A DNA stretch of 64,000 bases, taken from positions 17,263 through 81,262 of the forward strand of contig JBKBIP010000027.1 of assembly GCA_046297495.1 (NCBI GenBank), given 5' to 3'. Positions within the stretch are counted from its first letter, which is position 1; every line of letters begins with the position of its first letter. A program made the translations under genes and the position numbers. Shown piece by piece: positions 45,835 through 54,935 of this stretch. Source of the DNA: JBKBIP01 sp046297495. Its GTDB lineage: Bacteria; Planctomycetota; Planctomycetia; Gemmatales; Gemmataceae. The notes under the pieces are model-generated. The model made no database searches. It saw only the letters and a program-made list of their open reading frames with translations, and was not told where the DNA came from.

Positions 45835-46430
45835 ACGCACCTGAACCGACTCTGTGCCTACAGGATGATGGAGGCCAGGGAGGTCTGGGTCGGCGGGCAG
45901 CGGTTTCGGGAAGCAGTCAGCCGGAGAATGAAGTCGCAGGGCTTTCAGTTCTATCGCGCCGATCACGCCGACGACAAAAAGCTCTTCGACAGCGGGCACC
46001 AGGACGTGGCCTATCGCCATTTCCTGGGCTGACGGGGGGCCTGCTGCCCGAGGAGATCGGCGTCCTTTTCTCGCCGACCGACCCGGCCAATCGGCTCTTT
46101 CCGCCGCAGCGGATGCTGGATGATATTCTCGCCCTACTCAACAGCGACGCCCTCAAGGACATCTGGGCCGAGGACGAGACCATCGGCTGGGTATATCAGT
46201 ATTTCACGCCGAAGGAATTGTGGGATCAGGTCCGCAAGGAAAGTGCGGCCCCTCGCAACTCCTACGAACTGGCCTTCCGCAACCAGTTCTTCACGCCCCG
46301 TTACGTCGTAGAGTTCCTCACTGACAAACACGCTGGGTCGCATCTGGTACGAGATGCAAAAGGGCAACACGAAGCTCAAAGACCAATGCCGGTACATGGC
46401 CTGGCGTCCTTCGGAAGTGTTTTTGGACGA
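45835..46430 (+). pseudogene. pglX: BREX adenine methyltransferase PglX, N-terminal fragment
   Basis: PglX methylates host DNA at the BREX motif. The fragment follows pglY directly. Seen in three frames: RLCAYRMMEAREVWVGGQ and MKSQGFQFYRADHADDKKLF; then LLPEEIGVLFSPTDPANRLF, ALKDIWAEDETIGWVYQYFT and RNSYELAFRNQFFTPRYVVE; then, after an extra A near 46324, MQKGNTKLKDQCRYMAWRPS and EVFL. The FTPRYVVEFL box precedes the SAM domain, but the methylase core is missing; a palindromic element begins at the break. Confidence 0.8.
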
Positions 46431-46435
46431 AGGTG

Positions 46436-46510
46436 TTTCGTGTTTGGTGTCTGGTGTTTCGCAAGAATCCGATAACCCCGGCGACAAAACACTAAACACA
46501 AAACACGAAA
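46436..46510. repeat. AT-rich palindromic element at the pglX break
   Basis: Arm 46436-46461 (TTTCGTGTTTGGTGTCTGG...) pairs imperfectly with 46482-46510 (...CTAAACACAAAACACGAAA). It sits precisely where pglX homology ends. Remaining bases to 46667 show no gene. Confidence 0.55.
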
Positions 46511-46667
46511 TACCACATTGGCTGCTGGACCAACATCGTCTGGTCACTAGACGCCCACGGGCATTCCATCCGTACCGCGCCAATCTGGGAAATGGCCCGT
46601 TGTGACCAGTAAGGTTCGGTCGTCTCAGCGGCCAACACACGGCGAATGGCTTGGCAAACCCGAAAGC

Positions 46668-47873
46668 TCAGGAATTGCCCTTCACCGATTCAAAGAGGGT
46701 GCCTGTACGGATCAAGTGATCTACCAGCGTCTCGATGTGTTCGCTGGGCATGGCGGCAAAGGCTGGTACGTCGGCCAGCCATTCCACAAAGGCCCGCCTG
46801 CCGATCCCTCGTTCTTGCAGCACGAGCGCCATCAACTGCTGGGCGAGAATATGGAACGGCTTGGGCGGGGCATTGACGGATTCGACGAATCCCCGACTCC
46901 ATAGGTCCAGTAGCGCCGCTGCTCGTAGCAAGCCTTGGTCACTGGTCGCCAAGAACAAGCAATTGGATCGAGTACCCGCCCGTCTTCCCGTGCGGCCCAT
47001 CCGTTGCAGGAAAGACGACACCGTACCGGGGGCGTCAATCTGAATCACTCGGTCCAAATCGCCCACATCGAGGCCAAGCTCCAAAGAACTCGTGGCGACG
47101 ATGACGCAGTTTTGCTTTTGAGCGAACGCCTCTTCCGCCGCCCGCCGTTCTTCAAGGCCGAGCGAACTGTGAGAAACAAAGGTATCGATGCCTCGGTCTC
47201 GCAAGAGCAACGCCAGTTGCTCGACTCTGGATCGGCTGTCGCAGAACACGAGCCGCTTCTCGCCTTGGTGCAGCAGGGAAATGACCTTGGCGGCGTTGCT
47301 CAGAGAACCGACGTAATCGAGTTGCACGTCTGGCGCATGGCGTGCGACCGGGGTGGGCGATACGACGCGGCGCTCCCGCTTTGAACCCGAAGAGAGCCAA
47401 TCCAGCATCTCAGCGGGGTTGCCCACTGTGGCCGACAACCCAATCCGTTGAAGATCACGGTCGGTCAATTTCCGAATGCGGGTCAAGACCGACAACAGGT
47501 GCCAGCCCCGATCATCACCGGCGAAGGCGTGAAGCTCGTCGATGACGATACACCGGACACCCTTGAAGAACTCCCGGTGGTCGATCTTGGTCGAAACCAG
47601 AATCGCCTCGAGGGATTCGGGTGTTGTGAGCAGGCAGTCGGGCGAATCGGCAAGAATCCGCTTTCGCTCCCTCTGCGTTGTGTCCCCGTGCCAACAAGCC
47701 GCCCGCCGACCGACCAAGGAAAAGTATTTTTGTAGCCGCTGCTCTTGATTGTTCAGGAGTGCCCGAATCGGGCTGACGTACAACACCGAAAGCTCGTTCC
47801 ACCCTTCGGTGAGCATCTGTGAGATGACGGGAAAGAACGCCGATTTGGTCTTCCCACCCGCAGTCGGTTGTTG
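46668..47873 (-). pseudogene. brxHI: BREX Lhr-like helicase BrxHI, N-terminally truncated
   Basis: Superfamily 2 helicase accessory of type 2 BREX. The frame begins exactly at Walker A, PTAGGKTKSAFFPVISQM (47873), then SVLYVSPIRALLNNQEQRL, LLTTPESLEAIL, Walker B VIDELHAF, GLSATVGNPAEMLDWL, VFCDSRSRVEQLALLLRDRG, SSLELGLDVGDLDRVIQID and FLQRMGRTGRRAGTRS (motif VI). The motif set is complete, but everything before Walker A is replaced by a pglW fragment, and the start at 47816 would remove Walker A. Ends at residue position typical of only half of the Lhr family, so the C-terminus may also be short. Confidence 0.75.
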
Positions 47874-49523
47874 TCATCCTCGGTGAGCGCCACCTTGAGG
47901 ACCGATTCCTTGTCGTCCTTGACCACAAGCAACGCCTTGGCTGTGGCCCCTTGGCCCAACTCCCGCTTTACCACGAATCCATGCGGCAGGCGATCCCCTT
48001 GTTTCGCTTGCAGCGGGTCGTTGACGACGGTTCCCTTGGGAGCGGTGAGTTCGTCCTCAACGTCAGCCAGCAGGGTCAAGAAATCTTCGACCGAGCCAAT
48101 GCGGGTGAGAACGTCCGGGTGGGTACTCCACTGGATCAACTCTTCGAGCTTGGGACCGGTCCCGTCCAGTACGGATGAAATGCTCAAGCCTTTTTGATCT
48201 CGCAGAATCTTGGCGAGTTCGGTCGAGTTGCTGACCGGGGGACGATTGGCGAACAGGTGGAAAGCGATGGCCCCCAGGGAGAACACGTCGGAGGCTTCGG
48301 TCACCTTGCGGGAATCGGACAGGGCTTCGGGCGACATATAGACGAGCGATTGGGCTTCGACCAAATCTTCGACGTTGGTGACTCGGCCTGATGTGTGGAC
48401 GTGTTTTTCCGCACGCCGACTTGTCAGTTGTAAACCTGAAGCCGGGGCGACGGTGAGGACACATCGGACACGAGAATGCTCTGCGGCCCCAGCGAACGAT
48501 GAATCACCCGCTTGCGATGGGCGTAGTGAATGGCGTCGGCCAACTGCCGCAGCAGGTCGAGCCGCTGGCCAGTTTCGAGCTTGTGCCCGTGTGTGGCGAG
48601 GAAGTGATCGAAGCGAACGGCATTCGGATCAAGGTAACAGAAGAGGAGCGCCGGGCCGTTCTCGTGTTCCTTGTAGTCGAGAACCGGCAGGATGTTCTGG
48701 TAGTCCAGCGTCTGGATGATCTGGAACTCACGAGCCGCCGCCCGCTTGAGCCGTTGCCGGTCGTCTTCGGATGAGGCTTGAGCGACCGTGTATTGCCGCA
48801 CTCGGCAGTACACGTTGTCGAACGAAGCGTGTTTAGCGAGCCGGTCTTGGTAGCCCGGCCCGTCGAAGATCAGGTCGGCAAGAATGTAGTCGCCTACTCG
48901 CCGGGACCGCTGCGAAGGGCGAATCCCGGCCTGCTCCATCGCACGGGAGAGCGCCTTGGCCACCTTAATGTCGATGGTGCCCCGCAGGTCGGCATCGATG
49001 CCCGGACCTTCTCGATTGATGAGAGCGGCGAGAATCCCCTTTTGTTCGGGCCGATGGTCGGTCTTGGGCTTGTCCCTGAGCAGCACCCGATTGCGGGCGT
49101 TGCCGGTCAACTCGCACTGCACGTCCTCGGCGGACAGCAAGACGAGGGCATCGAGCCACGGTAGACGAACCTTGGCAAGGGCGGGCTGAACCTTCAGCAG
49201 CGAGGCAAGGGCTTTTGCTTTTTGGTTGGCAAGGAGTACGGGGTTGTCTTCCGAGTGCAGCCTGCCGTCTTGCGAACAGGTCCATGTGCCGGTGTCGCCC
49301 CAGATGCGACCGGACCACGCCTTGCACTCCACAAGCCAGAACCCCAGCTTGGTCAGAACGAGCAGGTCGATTTCGTAGATGGCCCCGTCGCAGTCTGAAA
49401 CTCGAAGTTAACCCATGCCCGATACGGATCGTGGTCGGGCAGACCCGTTCGGATGAAGTCAAGACCACGCCGTTCCCACTCGTACAGAGAAGGCGTGATG
49501 ATGTTCCAGCGTGGCGATTCCAT
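47874..49523 (-). pseudogene. pglW: BREX Ser/Thr kinase PglW (NERD plus kinase), broken
   Basis: PglW is the kinase of type 2 BREX/Pgl. Start ATG 49523 opens SPRWNIITPSLYEWERRGLD; a frameshift near 49405 leads to the NERD nuclease-like motif LLVLTKLGFWLVECKAWSG. A kinase-like domain follows: AAAREFQIIQTLDYQNILPV, AIHYAHRKRVIHRSLGPQSI, where HRD is HRS, so it was probably a pseudokinase. TGA at 48426-48424 replaces an expected Trp, then after a shift VEDLVEAQSLVYMSPEALSD, SDVFSLGAIAFHLFANRPP. The second kinase domain starts GFVVKRELGQGATAKALLVV and is cut at VALTEDDNN, joined to BrxHI. Confidence 0.75.
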
Positions 49524-49561
49524 AAGGCTCCCCCTACCGTCTTCCAATACCACCGATTCCG

Positions 49562-49872
49562 CTTCGTCACTTGGCCGCTTTCTTGTGGGCCACCGCTACT
49601 TGCTTGAGCAAGGCGTCAAGGTCCTCTCGCTTGAAGAGGCGGTAGTCGTTCACCGGATGACGCACGGCGATGATCTTCCCAGCATTGACCCAATTGCGAA
49701 GCGTGTTGGGCGAAACGTCCAGATACTCGGCGGCTTCGGATATTCGGAGGTAATTCGAGAGTTTTTCCACTGCGGCGCTCCCTGTCGTGTGCGACCCCGA
49801 CTTCAAAACGGACTCGGCACTACAAACCTTACCAAAGATCGTTATACTTGCCAACGAGCCGAGCGGCGAATT
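49562..49872. repeat. 311-bp inverted repeat, left copy
   Basis: Nearly identical in reverse complement to 52707-53017. Holds a promoter (TTGGCA 49854-49849, 17-base spacer, TAAGGT 49831-49826 on the minus strand) and the whole helix-turn-helix gene. Confidence 0.9.
49567..49770 (-). CDS. Small helix-turn-helix (MerR/excisionase-like) protein, copy 1
   Basis: A 67-residue DNA-binding protein: MEKLSNYLRISEAAEYLDVS, NTLRNWVNAGKIIAVRHPVN, YRLFKREDLDALLKQV. The winged-helix layout with AAEYLxVSPNTLRNW is that of MerR-like and excisionase proteins. GTG start with AGGGAG upstream. It is 44 bases before the pglW start on the same strand, so it looks like the leader gene and perhaps regulator of the BREX operon. 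Differs from copy 2 at two residues (E/A and D/G). Confidence 0.85.
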   Translation of the reverse strand: MEKLSNYLRISEAAEYLDVSPNTLRNWVNAGKIIAVRHPVNDYRLFKREDLDALLKQVAVAHKKAAK

Positions 49873-50065
49873 CTTGGGGAAGTGAACGAGAGGTGAACGG
49901 GCTGAGAAATGGCAACCATCCTTTTCTTCACGGCTGGCACAGCGTTCGGGGCGGTGTCAGACCGATCTGTCTGAAGGACCACGGCCACACCGTCATCAAC
50001 CCCGCCCTCGATGATAACAGCATGTAGACATTAATCGAGGTTAGCGGTGAATTGCTTTTGGGGGG
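49771..50065. other. Gap after the left inverted repeat
   Basis: The first 100 bases belong to the repeat and its promoter. From 49873 to 50065 nothing coding was recognised. Confidence 0.4.
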
Positions 50066-50420
50066 GTGATTCACTTGTCGGAAGAAGTGGCAAAGGCACT
50101 TGCCCAGCACCAAGGTACGCTGCTTTCGTTCGAGAGCCTGCGGTTTCTTTCCGATGGGGTGGCGAAGGCGCTGAAGCAGTATCGGGGGAAGTTGGAGCTT
50201 CCGATTGTGGAAGCGAATGCCAGCGACAATGCGTCATTCCCATTTGCCATTTTTCGCCGCCATCCAGTATCGCAGCAGTACAAGAAACCGATGAGCCGCA
50301 AGAGTTGCTCAAACTACATCGGGGAGCTTGGCCGGTTTTTCCACTGGCTCTATCTGTCGAAGGATTGGAACTGGCGAAAGCCCGAAGATTACGACGCCAT
50401 CTCCCGTCGCCCACGAGAAG
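50066..50420 (+). pseudogene. Chimeric remnant: repeat-protein piece fused to integrase piece
   Basis: The frame opens with VAKALAQHQGTLLSFESLRF and LSDGVAKALKQYRGKLEL, units of the planctomycete L-x-S-L-S-D-x-x-A-K-A-L-A repeat family. It then becomes SRKSCSNYIGELGRFFHWLY and LSKDWNWRKPEDYDAISR, the N-terminal SAM-like domain of planctomycete tyrosine integrases. Near 50420 it runs into the 3' end of the transporter gene on the other strand. Neither half is functional. Confidence 0.65.
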
Positions 50421-50428
50421 TGGCACAA

Positions 50429-51397
50429 TTATTTCACCGCTTCTTGTCCATCTGGAATGAGCCAGCCGGGAACAAGTCGGATGAAGGCCAGCATTCCCAG
50501 CATCTCGACAAATGCCTGAATCACGATCACGGCGACCGCTAGTTCCCACTCGGCAGGCAACGCCAACGCCAGCGGCAGCACGACGAATGAATTCCGTGTG
50601 CCGACGCTGAAGACGACTCCCCTTCCGACTTTAGAGGACAACGAAAACAGGCGGACACTGATCCACCCGATGACGGCGGCACAGGCGACATACAGGAAGA
50701 ACACTGCCGTCACCTGCGTCAGTTGCCGAGCGTGATCCAGAACTTGTTGAATTTGCGAGGCGGCAATCACGAACACCGTCAACGCCAGCAAGATCACAGG
50801 GAGTGGGATCGAGAGTTCGATCCAGCGGGCGATGCGTTGGCTCTGATTGCCGCACCATTCCGTGAACCACGCCAATGAGAGCGGTACTGCGACCAATCCG
50901 AAGAATGCCAGCAAGAACGGTCGAGTTCCCACGACACGGCTGGTGTCCGCATCCAGGAAAAGCCAGAGGTACAACGGCAGCAGGACGATCTGCGTGACGA
51001 GCAGAAGCGGGGTCGCCGCCATCGTCCGGTGAACGTCTCCCTTGCCAAGCAGCGTGAACGTATTCATCCAGTCGGTGCAGGGCGTGAGCAGAACCAGCGC
51101 CACGCCCAACTGAATCGGCAGCGAGTCGGGAAGCAGGTACATCAACAGCCAGACCATCCCCGGCACAAACACGAAGTTGGCCGTCAGCATGGCGGCGAGG
51201 AACCGGGTATCTGTGAGTGCCTGCCGAAAATGCAGCAGCGGCACTTGCAGGAAGGTGAAATACAGCAGTGTCCCCACCACCGGCCAGATAGCCGGTTCGA
51301 GGGCGGTTGCCAGATCGGGGTGCAGCATTCCCAGCGCGGACCCTAACGCCATGGCAACGAAGTAGATCGGGACTTGATGCCGTTCAATCTTGCTCAT
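50429..51397 (-). CDS. ACR3/BASS-type permease (arsenic-resistance-like)
   Basis: A 322-residue membrane protein with about ten helices, distantly like ACR3 and bile-acid:sodium symporters. Seen: YFVAMALGSALGMLHPDL, LRHFR-like LLHFRQALTDTRFLAAMLTA, VLLTPCTDWMNTFTLLGKGD with a Cys at the place of the ACR3 helix-4 Cys, and VFSVGTRNSFVVLPLALALP. Proteins like this are often labelled arsenic resistance protein, but export of arsenite is unproven. Its ATG overlaps the MFS stop (ATGA, 51394-51397), so the pair is translationally coupled. It appears intact; only the last residues are near a junction. Confidence 0.8.
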   Translation of the reverse strand: MSKIERHQVPIYFVAMALGSALGMLHPDLATALEPAIWPVVGTLLYFTFLQVPLLHFRQALTDTRFLAAMLTANFVFVPGMVWLLMYLLPDSLPIQLGVALVLLTPCTDWMNTFTLLGKGDVHRTMAATPLLLVTQIVLLPLYLWLFLDADTSRVVGTRPFLLAFFGLVAVPLSLAWFTEWCGNQSQRIARWIELSIPLPVILLALTVFVIAASQIQQVLDHARQLTQVTAVFFLYVACAAVIGWISVRLFSLSSKVGRGVVFSVGTRNSFVVLPLALALPAEWELAVAVIVIQAFVEMLGMLAFIRLVPGWLIPDGQEAVK

Positions 51398-52635
51398 TGC
51401 TGACTCATGCCCTTCTTTGCACGGATCAGCCACAGCATCCAGCCGACGCCCACGGCTCCGAAGCCCGCTGCGCTGCCAAAGGCCCATGTCGTGTATCCGG
51501 CTTCCAGCAACAGACCGACGTACAGGCTCGAAACCATGTCCCCCACAGCGTTGCCACAGGCCAGTATCCCGAATCCGAGGCTTCTTCGCTCTCGGGGCAG
51601 CAACTCGGCAGCAACCGCTTTTTCGAGTGTCTCTTCAACGGCGATGTACACACCGGATAGGACAATGGCGACGACGAGCCATGCCAAGTTCCCGCTGAAG
51701 AAGGCCAACAACAGGTTTGTCCCGACGCCCACTCCGTAGCCGACGACCAGCACCGGCAGTTTCGCCCTGCGATCCCCGACATGCCCCACCGGATAGGCCG
51801 CTGCCGCACTCACCAAGTTGTGCATCATGTAGAGCAGCACGGCCAGCGACAGGGTTCCCGCCGCCATGCTGCCGTCTTCCCCGACCGTCCTTGCCGCCAA
51901 CCACACGATGAAGGTGCGAGAGAAATCACCGAGGCCAAACAGGAACACCCCAATCAGAAACAACCAGAATACCTTCGGAAATGGCGGCTTGATGGCGGGC
52001 GCTGCGTTGTCGTCCGCCGTTGGGACAGGAACCGTTGCCTTCTCCTTGGTAAAGAAGAAGAACGCCCCCGCCGCCAGCAGGCCCGGAATGATCGTCCACA
52101 GGATGATCGTGCGAAGCTCGACTCCCGCCCACAGCAGCAGGACTGCGATCAGCGGCCCGACCACCGCACCGAGCATGTCGCCCGCACGTTCCAGCCCGTA
52201 AGCCCTCCCGAAATACTTTGGCTCGACGGCATCGGCGAGCATGAAGTCCCGCAGCGGCGAGCGAAATCCCCGTCCTACCCAGGCGGCACTTCGGAGCGTC
52301 AACACCGCTGCCAGACTGCCGACGAAGGCGATGCCCCATGTCCCTAACGTCGTGACCAGATAACCAAGCGAAGCCCAAGGGCGTTTGCGTTCGACGTGAT
52401 GGCCGACATATCCCCCAGCCAGCTTCGAGAGGCTAACCAAGAAATCGGCCATGCCTTCGATCAAACCGAGTGCGGCAGGTCCGAGGCCGACCGTCGCCAG
52501 ATACAGCGGCAGCACGGCCGTACACATCTCGTGGCTTACGTCCGAGAAGAACGTGGCCAGGACGATGGCAACGACGGTGCGAGTGACCCATTTCCTGCCG
52601 GTCGCATTGAGAGAATCGTCTTTGACATTTTTCAT
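51394..52635 (-). CDS. Major facilitator superfamily transporter
   Basis: A 413-residue, twelve-helix MFS permease. Seen: ATFFSDVSHEMCTAVLPLYL, GYVGHHVERKRPWASLGYLV (motif A-like loop 2-3), AWVGRGFRSPLRDFMLADAV, and YPVGHVGDRRAKLPVLVVGY (loop 8-9). The VGRGFRSPLRD motif matches a bacterial MFS group found next to metal or arsenic genes. GAGGGGAGCC precedes the ATG. First gene of a two-gene operon with the ACR3/BASS permease; divergent from helix-turn-helix copy 2, which is 170 bases away. Confidence 0.9.
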   Translation of the reverse strand: MKNVKDDSLNATGRKWVTRTVVAIVLATFFSDVSHEMCTAVLPLYLATVGLGPAALGLIEGMADFLVSLSKLAGGYVGHHVERKRPWASLGYLVTTLGTWGIAFVGSLAAVLTLRSAAWVGRGFRSPLRDFMLADAVEPKYFGRAYGLERAGDMLGAVVGPLIAVLLLWAGVELRTIILWTIIPGLLAAGAFFFFTKEKATVPVPTADDNAAPAIKPPFPKVFWLFLIGVFLFGLGDFSRTFIVWLAARTVGEDGSMAAGTLSLAVLLYMMHNLVSAAAAYPVGHVGDRRAKLPVLVVGYGVGVGTNLLLAFFSGNLAWLVVAIVLSGVYIAVEETLEKAVAAELLPRERRSLGFGILACGNAVGDMVSSLYVGLLLEAGYTTWAFGSAAGFGAVGVGWMLWLIRAKKGMSQQ

Positions 52636-52706
52636 CAGTGGCTCCCCTCACACGCCCCCGGCAATGACGCTTCGCGCCGATTTTTCCCTGATCGTCTTTC
52701 TCCCAA

Positions 52707-53017
52707 AATTCGCCGCTCGGCTCGTTGGCAAGTATAACGATCTTTGGTAAGGTTTGTAGTGCCGAGTCCGTTTTGAAGTCGGGGTCGCACACGACAGGGA
52801 GCGCCGCAGTGGAAAAACTCTCGAATTACCTCCGAATATCCGCAGCCGCCGAGTATCTGGGCGTTTCGCCCAACACGCTTCGCAATTGGGTCAATGCTGG
52901 GAAGATCATCGCCGTGCGTCATCCGGTGAACGACTACCGCCTCTTCAAGCGGGAGGACCTTGACGCCTTGCTCAAGCAAGTAGCGGTGGCCCACAAAAAA
53001 GCGGCCAAGTGACGAAG
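52707..53017. repeat. 311-bp inverted repeat, right copy
   Basis: Mate of 49562-49872. Plus-strand promoter TTGGCA (52725-52730), 17-base spacer, TAAGGT (52748-52753), then the helix-turn-helix gene. Confidence 0.9.
52809..53012 (+). CDS. Small helix-turn-helix (MerR/excisionase-like) protein, copy 2
   Basis: A 67-residue near-identical twin of the 49567 gene: SNYLRISAAAEYLGVSPNTL then RNWVNAGKIIAVRHPVNDYR. GTG start at 52809 with CAGGGAG at the proper distance; the frame is open further up but without a ribosome site. It heads the drmD side of the island, the next gene starting 9 bases after its stop. Confidence 0.85.
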   Translation: MEKLSNYLRISAAAEYLGVSPNTLRNWVNAGKIIAVRHPVNDYRLFKREDLDALLKQVAVAHKKAAK

Positions 53018-53021
53018 TCCC

Positions 53022-53222
53022 ATGAAGAAGTCACCTCACGAATCGCTGACAGAGTTGGCCGATGCCGCCTTCGAGCAAGCGGCCCAAAAGGTGATCGAGC
53101 GTGCCCGGCAATCTGGCACACCGCTGATCGTGTGGGAAGATGAAGCAGTCAAGGCAGTCGAACCGCCACAGGATCGAACGGTTCGGAAGTCGCATCAAAC
53201 CGTTTCACAAGACGAAAGTTAG
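53022..53222 (+). CDS. Small conserved-type protein after helix-turn-helix copy 2
   Basis: A 66-residue, mostly helical protein: HESLTELADAAFEQAAQKVI, ERARQSGTPLIVWEDEAVKA. The pattern A-x-x-K-V-I-x-R-A-R-x-x-x-T-P-x-x-V-W is familiar from short genes next to restriction or toxin-antitoxin loci, but no function is known to me. Nine bases after the helix-turn-helix stop, 72 before the drmD start. It appears intact. Confidence 0.6.
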   Translation: MKKSPHESLTELADAAFEQAAQKVIERARQSGTPLIVWEDEAVKAVEPPQDRTVRKSHQTVSQDES

Positions 53223-53294
53223 GTCGGGCTTCATGCCCTTCAATCGCCAAGAAAAATACCGCATCATCAGACCACGGCCACAGAAACCGCACCC

Positions 53295-54155
53295 ATGACC
53301 ACCACTGCCGCTCCCGAACAGGGCCAGCTTGTGCAAGTGCGTTCCCGTCCGTGGGTGGTGAACGAGGTCAAGCCGAGCAGCCTGCCGTCCCCGGCGATGG
53401 AATTGCCGGTCGCCAAAACGCAGAACCTGCTGACGCTCTCTTCGGTCGAAGACGACGGGCTAGGAGAAGAGTTGCAGGTTGTCTGGGAAATCGAGCCGGG
53501 GGCCAAGATCATCGAGCGAGTGGCGCTCCCCGACTGCTGATCGCTGACGACGTGGGCCTCGGGCAAGACCATCGAAGCGGGCATGGTGGGGCTGGAACTC
53601 ATCATTCGCCACCGGGCCAGAAAGATTCTCGTGGTCTGCCCGTCCGCCCTGCAAATCCAGTGGCGGGATCAGATGCGGGACAAGTTCGGCCTCGACTTCC
53701 GCATCGTGGATTCGAGCTTGATGCGTGAGCTTCGCCGTCGCCGGGGAATTCATGTCAATCCGTGGGCACATTTCCCCCGGCTCATCACCAGCATCGACTT
53801 CCTCAAGCGGGAACGCCCGTTGCGGCTCTTCCGGGAAACGCTGCCCGCACCCGGCGAGCCGGTCTATCCCCGCAAGTACGACCTGTTGATCTTAGACGAG
53901 GCTCACAACTGTGCCCCCGCCGGTGTCGGCAGGTACGCCGCTGACTCCTTGCGGACGCAGGCGTTGCGGGAACTGGCCCCGCACTTTGAACACAAGCTCT
54001 TCCTCACCGCCACGCCTCATAATGGCTATCGGGAGAGTTTCAGCGCCCTGCTCGAACTGCTCGACAACCAGCGGTTCTCACGGGGCACGGAGCCGGATCG
54101 CAAGCAACTCGAAGCAGTGATGGTTCGTCGCCTCAAGAACGACCCGTCATTCGCC
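53295..54155 (+). pseudogene. drmD: DISARM SNF2-like helicase DrmD, broken
   Basis: DrmD marks class 1 DISARM phage defence. N-terminus: EQGQLVQVRSRPWVVNEVKP, LLTLSSVEDDGLGEELQVVW. After VALP about 100 residues are missing; the frame resumes RLLIADDVGLG and an extra G near 53565 breaks Walker A, then KTIEAGMVGLELIIRHRARK, LVVCPSALQIQWRDQMRDKF, DLLILDEAHNCAP (Walker B), LFLTATPHNGYRESFSALLE and MVRRLKNDPS. It is cut there, long before the C-terminal helicase half. Confidence 0.78.
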
Positions 54156-54178
54156 TTCAATCATCGGAATTTCTGAAC

Positions 54179-54355
54179 TTCCTCAGCATCAGCCGAGGAT
54201 CGCTGATGGAATTGGAAACGCACCTGATGCTCTGCCAACGAATCGGCCTTCTAACCCAACAACAACTCGATTCACTCCTGACGCTAACCGACCACATCAG
54301 CCGGATGTTGTCGGGACTGCGCAAAGCGTTGGAGGGACGAGGGGCGAGGGTCTAG
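54179..54355 (+). pseudogene. Four-helix-bundle (S23/avd-like) protein, C-terminal fragment
   Basis: Frame without a start: FLSISRGSLMELETHLMLCQ, RIGLLTQQQLDSLLTLTDHI, SRMLSGLRKAL, the last two helices of the 23S-intervening-sequence/avd-like family. The gene end merges with a G-rich palindrome (GAGGGGCGAG/CTCGCCCCTC, about 54332-54407). Confidence 0.7.
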
Positions 54356-54410
54356 GGGCGAGCCAATTGTCTTCTCTCGCCCCTCGCCCCTCCTCCCGCG
54401 CCCCTCGAAT

Positions 54411-54529
54411 CACCCCAGACGGTCGCCCCGCCACAGGAGCCGTGAACGAAGAACTGGTTCCCGATGATCCCGCCGAACGCAAGACCTACGCCATGCGGAT
54501 CATCGCCCAGCGTTGCCTCTTCGGCGTCT
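54411..54529 (+). pseudogene. N-6 DNA methylase fragment (possible drmMI or pglX piece)
   Basis: A 40-residue island: NEELVPDDPAERKTYAMRII and AQRCLFGV. The segment R-x-x-A-Q-R-C-L-x-G-V precedes the D-x-N-P of large adenine methylases. Given its neighbours a class 1 DISARM methylase is likely, but a BREX one cannot be excluded. Confidence 0.55.
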
Positions 54530-54935
54530 CAAAATCCTCGATATGCCCGTCAACACGGTTGAAGATGTGCAACGGCAAGAGCAGTTACTGATTGAGGCCA
54601 ACGACAAGATCGCCCGGCTACGCTGTGCCGCCGACTTACCGCCTGAGAACCGGGCCAAAATCTCCCGCAAAGACCCGACGTGGTTGCCAGCCTGCGAAAC
54701 ACGGGGCGAAGGCATTTTCTTCCAGTTTTCGGAGAAGCTCATTCAGGAGTGGGTGACGAAGAATCACGCCTACGATCGGGAGTTCGAGGTTGGGCATCAG
54801 GCATGGCGGGCCAGCAAAAACCTCGAACCGAACAAGGGCTATCCCGGCATCCGGTACGTCCTGCTGCACACGTTCGCTCATGCCCTAATCTGGCAATTGG
54901 CCATCGAGTGTGGCTACACCAGCGCCCGCTCGGTG
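54530..54935 (+). pseudogene. drmB: DISARM protein DrmB (DUF1998), fragment
   Basis: Seen: NRAKISRKDPTWLPACETRG, EGIFFQFSEKLIQEWV and YPGIRYVLLHTFAHALIWQL, AIECGYTSARS. The H-T-F-A-H-A-L...L-A-I-E-C-G-Y block is the DUF1998 signature. The fragment stops before the Cys-rich zinc part and joins drmC after a frame change. Confidence 0.72.

Noticed and set aside
46668..47816. Intact DEAD/DEAH helicase gene
   Set aside because: A start at 47816 would remove Walker A, and the motif lies upstream in a frame that has no proper beginning.
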